Under the pieces are notes generated by a model. It made no database searches. It had not been told where the DNA came from and was given only the letters and a program-made list of their open reading frames with translations. Shown here piece by piece: positions 60,946 to 64,000 of a stretch of DNA of 64,000 nucleotides. The translations under genes and the position numbers were made by a program. Source of the stretch: Micromonospora sediminicola (GTDB taxonomy: Bacteria > Actinomycetota > Actinomycetes > Mycobacteriales > Micromonosporaceae); contig NZ_FLRH01000004.1 in assembly GCF_900089585.1 (NCBI RefSeq), forward strand, positions 2,067,389-2,131,388, given 5' to 3'. Positions within the stretch are counted from its first letter, which is position 1, and the number at the start of each line of letters is the position of its first letter.

Positions 60946-61341
60946 GTGAGCGAGACGGAAAACGCTCAAGGCATCGCCGCCCGTTGCCGAGCGGACGGAG
61001 GACTAACGGAAGCGACCCTCGGCGAGTTGCGGACCGAATTGGGCTACCGCAAGCTCGGCCGCTGGGTCCTGGCCGAGATCGCCGACACGCTCAGGGCGAC
61101 CGGCCTCGGCTTCTTCCCCTCCCACCGGCTCGACGCGGCGCTCAACGCCGAGCCACGGCAGTCGCAGACGGTCTGGATCTACGTCCGGGACGGCGGCCCT
61201 CGAGCGCGTGTGATCGATGCCGTCCTACAGCCGGACGACTGTGACGTCCGGGCAGAGCTGGACGTCATCGGCACCAAGAACCCCGCCGGCCTGACCGCCC
61301 GCCAGAAGCTCGACCGCATCAGGGAAATCGTCAACGCCTGA
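60946..61341 (+). CDS. Unknown protein, 131 aa, first gene of a two-gene module
   Basis: It starts at GTG 60946 (SETENAQGIAARCR) after GGAG. The N-terminal half is helical (LTEATLGELRTELGYRKLGR, then WVLAEIADTLRATGLGFFPS) and could be a winged-helix-like fold. The C-terminal half has VWIYVRDGGPRARVIDAVLQ, then LTARQKLDRIREIVNA. I do not recognise the family. GC content is lower than in flanking genes. It is 37 nt upstream of the DUF3800-like gene, so the two probably act together. Confidence 0.7.
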   Translation: MSETENAQGIAARCRADGGLTEATLGELRTELGYRKLGRWVLAEIADTLRATGLGFFPSHRLDAALNAEPRQSQTVWIYVRDGGPRARVIDAVLQPDDCDVRAELDVIGTKNPAGLTARQKLDRIREIVNA

Positions 61342-61378
61342 CCAGGTCTGAGCAGCGACAGGAAGGCGGCCTCGTCCC

Positions 61379-61906
61379 ATGACCGCGCACGTCTTCGTCG
61401 ACGAGACCAAGGAGCGAGGGCTTCTTGTCGCCGCCGTGGTCATGCACCCGGCCGATCTGACCGCTGCGCGCCGGTCGATTCGTGATCTCATCCTGCCCGG
61501 CCAACGCCGTATCCACTTCCACAAGGAGAGGGACGACCGGCGCCGTCAGATCGTCGACGGGCTTCTCGCGCTCTCCGCGCACGCCGTCATCTTCGACGCG
61601 AAGCACCATCGCAACGCCAGGGTCGCTCGCGAGGCATGCCTCGTCTCTCTGGTGGAGCACGCGGCAAAGATCGGGGCTGCCCGCCTCGTCCTGGAACGCG
61701 ACGACTCGACCTTCCAAGCCGATCAGCGCCTGCTCTTCGAGCAGGTCAGGAAGTGCGGGGTGGACGGGAGGCTGCGTTACGACCAGCTGCGTGCTCACGA
61801 GGAGTGCCTGCTGGCCATTCCCGACGCGCTGGCGTGGTGCTGGGCCAAAGGCGGGCGCTGGAGGAACTCCATCCGTCGCATGGTCAGTGAGTCGCGACAG
61901 GTCTGA
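61379..61906 (+). CDS. DUF3800-like (RNase H fold) protein
   Basis: A 175-aa protein. The start VFVDETKERGLLVAAVVM (D8, E9) matches the DUF3800 opening strand with acidic residues. RRIHFHKERDDRRRQIVDGL, LVLERDDSTFQADQRLLFEQ and the end HEECLLAIPDALAWCWAKGG (family pattern: L-Q-x-A-D-x-x-A) follow in the expected order. DUF3800 proteins have an RNase H-like fold and are often found with mobile or defence genes; the activity of most is unproven. It is shorter than typical members (about 200-250 aa). Confidence 0.6.
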   Translation: MTAHVFVDETKERGLLVAAVVMHPADLTAARRSIRDLILPGQRRIHFHKERDDRRRQIVDGLLALSAHAVIFDAKHHRNARVAREACLVSLVEHAAKIGAARLVLERDDSTFQADQRLLFEQVRKCGVDGRLRYDQLRAHEECLLAIPDALAWCWAKGGRWRNSIRRMVSESRQV

Positions 61907-61971
61907 CGAGGCGCAGACAGCGCGAGACCCGGCCCACCCACCGTCCGGAAGGCTGCCGGGTCCACTTCCAC

Positions 61972-62024
61972 GGGGCTAGTGCCCCTGGCAGTTGAAGGTT
62001 ACCGCTGTCCGAACCGTTCGGACA
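61972..62024. repeat. Small hairpin and 19-bp palindrome after the two-gene module
   Basis: GGGGC-TAGT-GCCCC (61972-61985) is a small hairpin. It is followed by a perfect palindrome TGTCCGAAC-C-GTTCGGACA (62006-62024). Both lie in the 186-nt gap between two convergent transcription units, so they may end transcription; the palindrome could equally be a protein site. Confidence 0.55.
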
Positions 62025-62092
62025 AGAAATGGACGTGGCGCGCCGCGTCGGCTTCGGGGGTCGCGCCGCCACGGCACCTTGTGGTGTTGCCG

Positions 62093-63214
62093 CTAGGCGT
62101 CGTAGTCGACGGTCAGCTTGTCGGTGACCGGGCTGGACTGGCAGGTCAGCACGTAGCCGGCGGCGACCTCGTCCGGCTCCAGGGCGTAGTTGCGCGCCAT
62201 GGTCACCTCACCCTCGGTCACCTTGGCCCGGCAGGTCGAGCAGACCCCACCCTTGCAGGCGTACGGCAGCTCACCACGCACCCGCAGCGCCGCGTCCAGC
62301 ACCCGCTCGTCCCGACCCATGGTGAAGCTCGACGAGCGGCCGTCCAGCAGGATCGTCACCTCGGCGCCGGCGCCGGGCCGGTCGGTCTCCCGGCGGACCG
62401 GCTCCGGCGGGGCGTCCACGTGGAACAGCTCGGTGTGCACCGCCGAGTCGGGCACCCCGCGACCGGCCAGCACCGCCTTGGCGTCCACCACCATCCCGTA
62501 CGGGCCGCAGAGGAACCACTCCTCGATCTCGTCGCCGGGCACGACCGAGTCCAGCAGCCGGGTCAGCCGGTCGGCGTCGATCCGCCCGGACAGCAGCGCC
62601 GACTCCCCCATCTCCCGGGACAGCACGTGCACCAGGTGCAGCCGGGTCGGGTAGCGGTCCTTCAGGTCGGCCAGCTCCTCGGCGAACATCACCGTGTTCG
62701 CCGTGCGGTTGCCGTACACCAGGGTGAAGGTGCTCCCCGGCTCGACGGCCAGCGCGGTCGCGGCCAGGCCGAGCACCGGGGTGATGCCGGAGCCGGCCAC
62801 CACCGCGCCGTACCGGCGGACCCGGTCCGGGGCGAACGCGGAGGTGAAGTGCCCCAGCGGGGGCAGCACGTCGACGGTGTCGCCGCCGCGCAGCGCGCCG
62901 CAGGCGTACGCGGAGAAGGCCCCGCCCGGGACCTCGCGCACCCCGATCCGCAACCGGCCGTGCCGGGCCAGCTCGTCCGGGGTGGAGCAGATCGAGTACG
63001 ACCGCCGCGCCTCCCCGGCCTCCGGGTCGGCGGCGCCCGCCGGACGCCGGACCGTGAGGTGCTGCCCGGCGGAGAACGCGAACGTCTCCCGCAGCTCCTC
63101 GGGCACCGCGAACGTGATCGACACCGAGTCGTCGGTGAGCCGGTCGACGGCGGCGACGGACAACGGGTGGAAGACCGGCCGGCGACGGACCGGCCGGGTG
63201 ATGGTGACAGTCAC
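62093..63214 (-). CDS. paaE: 1,2-phenylacetyl-CoA epoxidase reductase subunit
   Basis: A 373-aa reductase that passes electrons from NADPH to the PaaABC epoxidase. The FAD-binding part (about 15-115) has RRSYSICSTP, and the NAD(P) part (about 118-250) has GSGITPVLGLAATALAV and WFLCGPYGMV. The C-terminal 2Fe-2S domain has CKGGVCSTCRAKV and a last Cys in LTCQS. GTG 63214 overlaps the paaD stop (GTGA). The larger open frame upstream is a shadow of paaD. It is last in the visible paa operon. Confidence 0.93.
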   Translation of the reverse strand: MTVTITRPVRRRPVFHPLSVAAVDRLTDDSVSITFAVPEELRETFAFSAGQHLTVRRPAGAADPEAGEARRSYSICSTPDELARHGRLRIGVREVPGGAFSAYACGALRGGDTVDVLPPLGHFTSAFAPDRVRRYGAVVAGSGITPVLGLAATALAVEPGSTFTLVYGNRTANTVMFAEELADLKDRYPTRLHLVHVLSREMGESALLSGRIDADRLTRLLDSVVPGDEIEEWFLCGPYGMVVDAKAVLAGRGVPDSAVHTELFHVDAPPEPVRRETDRPGAGAEVTILLDGRSSSFTMGRDERVLDAALRVRGELPYACKGGVCSTCRAKVTEGEVTMARNYALEPDEVAAGYVLTCQSSPVTDKLTVDYDA

Positions 63215-63687
63215 AGCGCCTTCAGGTGGTCGAAGGGTTCGGAGCAGGAACGGCAGCGCCACAACGCCTTGCACGCGGTGGAGCCGAACCGGCTGACCTG
63301 CGTGGTGTCCGGCGATCCGCACCGCGGGCAGCGGACGGCCAGGGTCAGCGGCACCACGGTGTCGTCGCCGCGCGGGGCGGGCGGCGCGATGCCGGCGGCG
63401 GCGAGCTTGGCCCGGCCGGTGTCGGAGATCCAGTCGGTGCTCCAGGCCGGGCTGTAGACCGTGCGGACCTCGGCGTCCGGATGCCCGGCCGCGGCGAGCG
63501 CCCGCCGGATGTCCGCGCGGATCACGTCCATGGCCGGGCAGCCGGTGTAGGTGGGGGTGATGGTGACCAGGACCCGACCGGTGCCGGGCTCCTCCTCGAC
63601 CGCGCGCAGGATGCCCAGCTCGTCGATGGTGATCACCCGGATCTCCGGATCCACCACCGCCGCCACGGCCGCCCTGACATCGCTCAC
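63211..63687 (-). CDS. paaD: Phenylacetyl-CoA epoxidase accessory protein PaaD
   Basis: A 158-aa protein. The N-terminal MIP18/DUF59-type domain has VVDPEIRVITIDELGILRAV and TPTYTGCPAMDVIRADI. The C-terminal part has CPRCGSPDTTQVSRFGSTAC and RCRSCSEPFDHLK, cysteine pairs that could bind zinc or an Fe-S cluster. PaaD is thought to mature the Fe-S or di-iron centres of the epoxidase. It overlaps both neighbours by GTGA. Confidence 0.93.
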   Translation of the reverse strand: MSDVRAAVAAVVDPEIRVITIDELGILRAVEEEPGTGRVLVTITPTYTGCPAMDVIRADIRRALAAAGHPDAEVRTVYSPAWSTDWISDTGRAKLAAAGIAPPAPRGDDTVVPLTLAVRCPRCGSPDTTQVSRFGSTACKALWRCRSCSEPFDHLKAL

Positions 63688-64000
63688 CAGCGCGCTCCGG
63701 GGTGGGCGCGGTGCAGCACCTGCATCTCGGCCAGCAGGTAGGAGAGGTGTTCGGTGTGCACCGCCGTCCCCGGCCCGCCACCCGGCGTCCAGCTCGTCTC
63801 CGGGCGGGTCAGCGTGGCCTCGTCCAGCACGGCGGCCACGGTGGCGTCGAAGTCGGCCCGCAGGGTGGCCGGGTCGACCGGCGCCGCCGGGTCCGGGACG
63901 AACAGCTCGTGCACGTACGGCCAGACCTCGTCCACCGCGTCCTGCATGCGACGGTGCGACTCGTCGGTGCCGTCGCCGAGGCGCTTCACCCAGAGCGAGG
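63684..64000 (-). CDS. paaC: 1,2-phenylacetyl-CoA epoxidase subunit PaaC (5' part outside window)
   Basis: The C-terminal 105 residues of the structural epoxidase subunit: SLWVKRLGDGTDESHRRMQD, WPYVHELF and the end LSYLLAEMQVLHRAHPGARW. The frame is open to the window edge, so the start lies beyond base 64000. The ATG-like start near 63989 is internal. PaaA and PaaB are expected upstream. Confidence 0.9.
   Translation of the reverse strand, partial: SLWVKRLGDGTDESHRRMQDAVDEVWPYVHELFVPDPAAPVDPATLRADFDATVAAVLDEATLTRPETSWTPGGGPGTAVHTEHLSYLLAEMQVLHRAHPGARW

Overview
The window looks like chromosome from a high-GC actinomycete. GC is very high throughout, GTG starts are frequent, and neighbouring genes are often joined by 4-nt GTGA or ATGA stop/start overlaps. 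Gene content (a 14-gene complex I operon, MqnC, WXG100 proteins, mycosin, Tad pilus genes) and the intergenic repeats suggest Micromonosporaceae, most likely a Micromonospora-like species; this assignment is inferred from content and has not been checked by a search. I saw no tRNA, rRNA, CRISPR array, transposase or integrase.

Layout. 1-488: end of a LURP-one/Tubby-like gene. 545-5455 (-): a translationally coupled Tad/Flp pilus operon (ssd/tadZ-like, tadA, tadB, tadC, DUF4244 pilin, two TadE-like proteins). 5764-9403: a membrane-anchored protein ending in a VHL-beta-like domain, a DoxX-like protein, a small unknown gene, a HAD phosphatase and a Fic-fold protein without catalytic residues. 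9624-11612: acetyl-CoA synthetase. 11836-20450: a secretion-oriented accessory stretch with two M6 immune-inhibitor-A metalloproteases, a lipoprotein, a LuxR-type regulator and a vanadium haloperoxidase-like enzyme behind a palindromic operator candidate. 20570-21502: an EphE-like alpha/beta hydrolase. The order pilus, HAD, Fic-like, acs, ephE resembles the Rv3654c-Rv3670 region of Mycobacterium tuberculosis, with the secreted-enzyme genes placed inside it.

21504-29233: a partial type VII secretion (ESX) locus with a small protein, a large SseB-domain protein carrying tandem repeats, mycosin, two WXG100 proteins and EccE; EccB, EccC and EccD are absent. 29284-37025: a small holin-like membrane protein, GNAT, RarD, an ECF sigma/anti-sigma pair whose sigma gene lacks a normal start codon, a PhoX phosphatase preceded by a clear PHO-box-like array, and a divergent IclR/MFS pair. 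37026-37700 has no convincing gene but holds a 44-bp near-perfect palindrome.

37701-60769 (all minus strand) is a respiratory block: long-chain polyprenyl diphosphate synthase, nuoA-N (NADH:menaquinone oxidoreductase), a menaquinone-reductase-type flavoprotein, MenG, and MqnC of the futalosine menaquinone pathway, with an LPXTG-like surface protein between the last two. Three copies of a GC-rich element sit exactly at nuo gene junctions and supply the stop codons of nuoB, nuoC and nuoM. 60946-61906 is a two-gene lower-GC module (unknown protein plus a DUF3800-like RNase-H-fold protein) with an AT-rich, palindrome-bearing promoter. 62093-64000 (-) is the end of a paa operon (paaC partial, paaD, paaE) for aerobic phenylacetyl-CoA catabolism.

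Most worth checking: the VHL-beta-like domain with all five hydroxyproline-pocket positions at human spacing; the stop-codon-supplying nuo elements; the PHO box before phoX; the ATC-start sigma gene; the degenerate Fic protein and the hydrolase lacking its nucleophile; and the DUF3800-like module.
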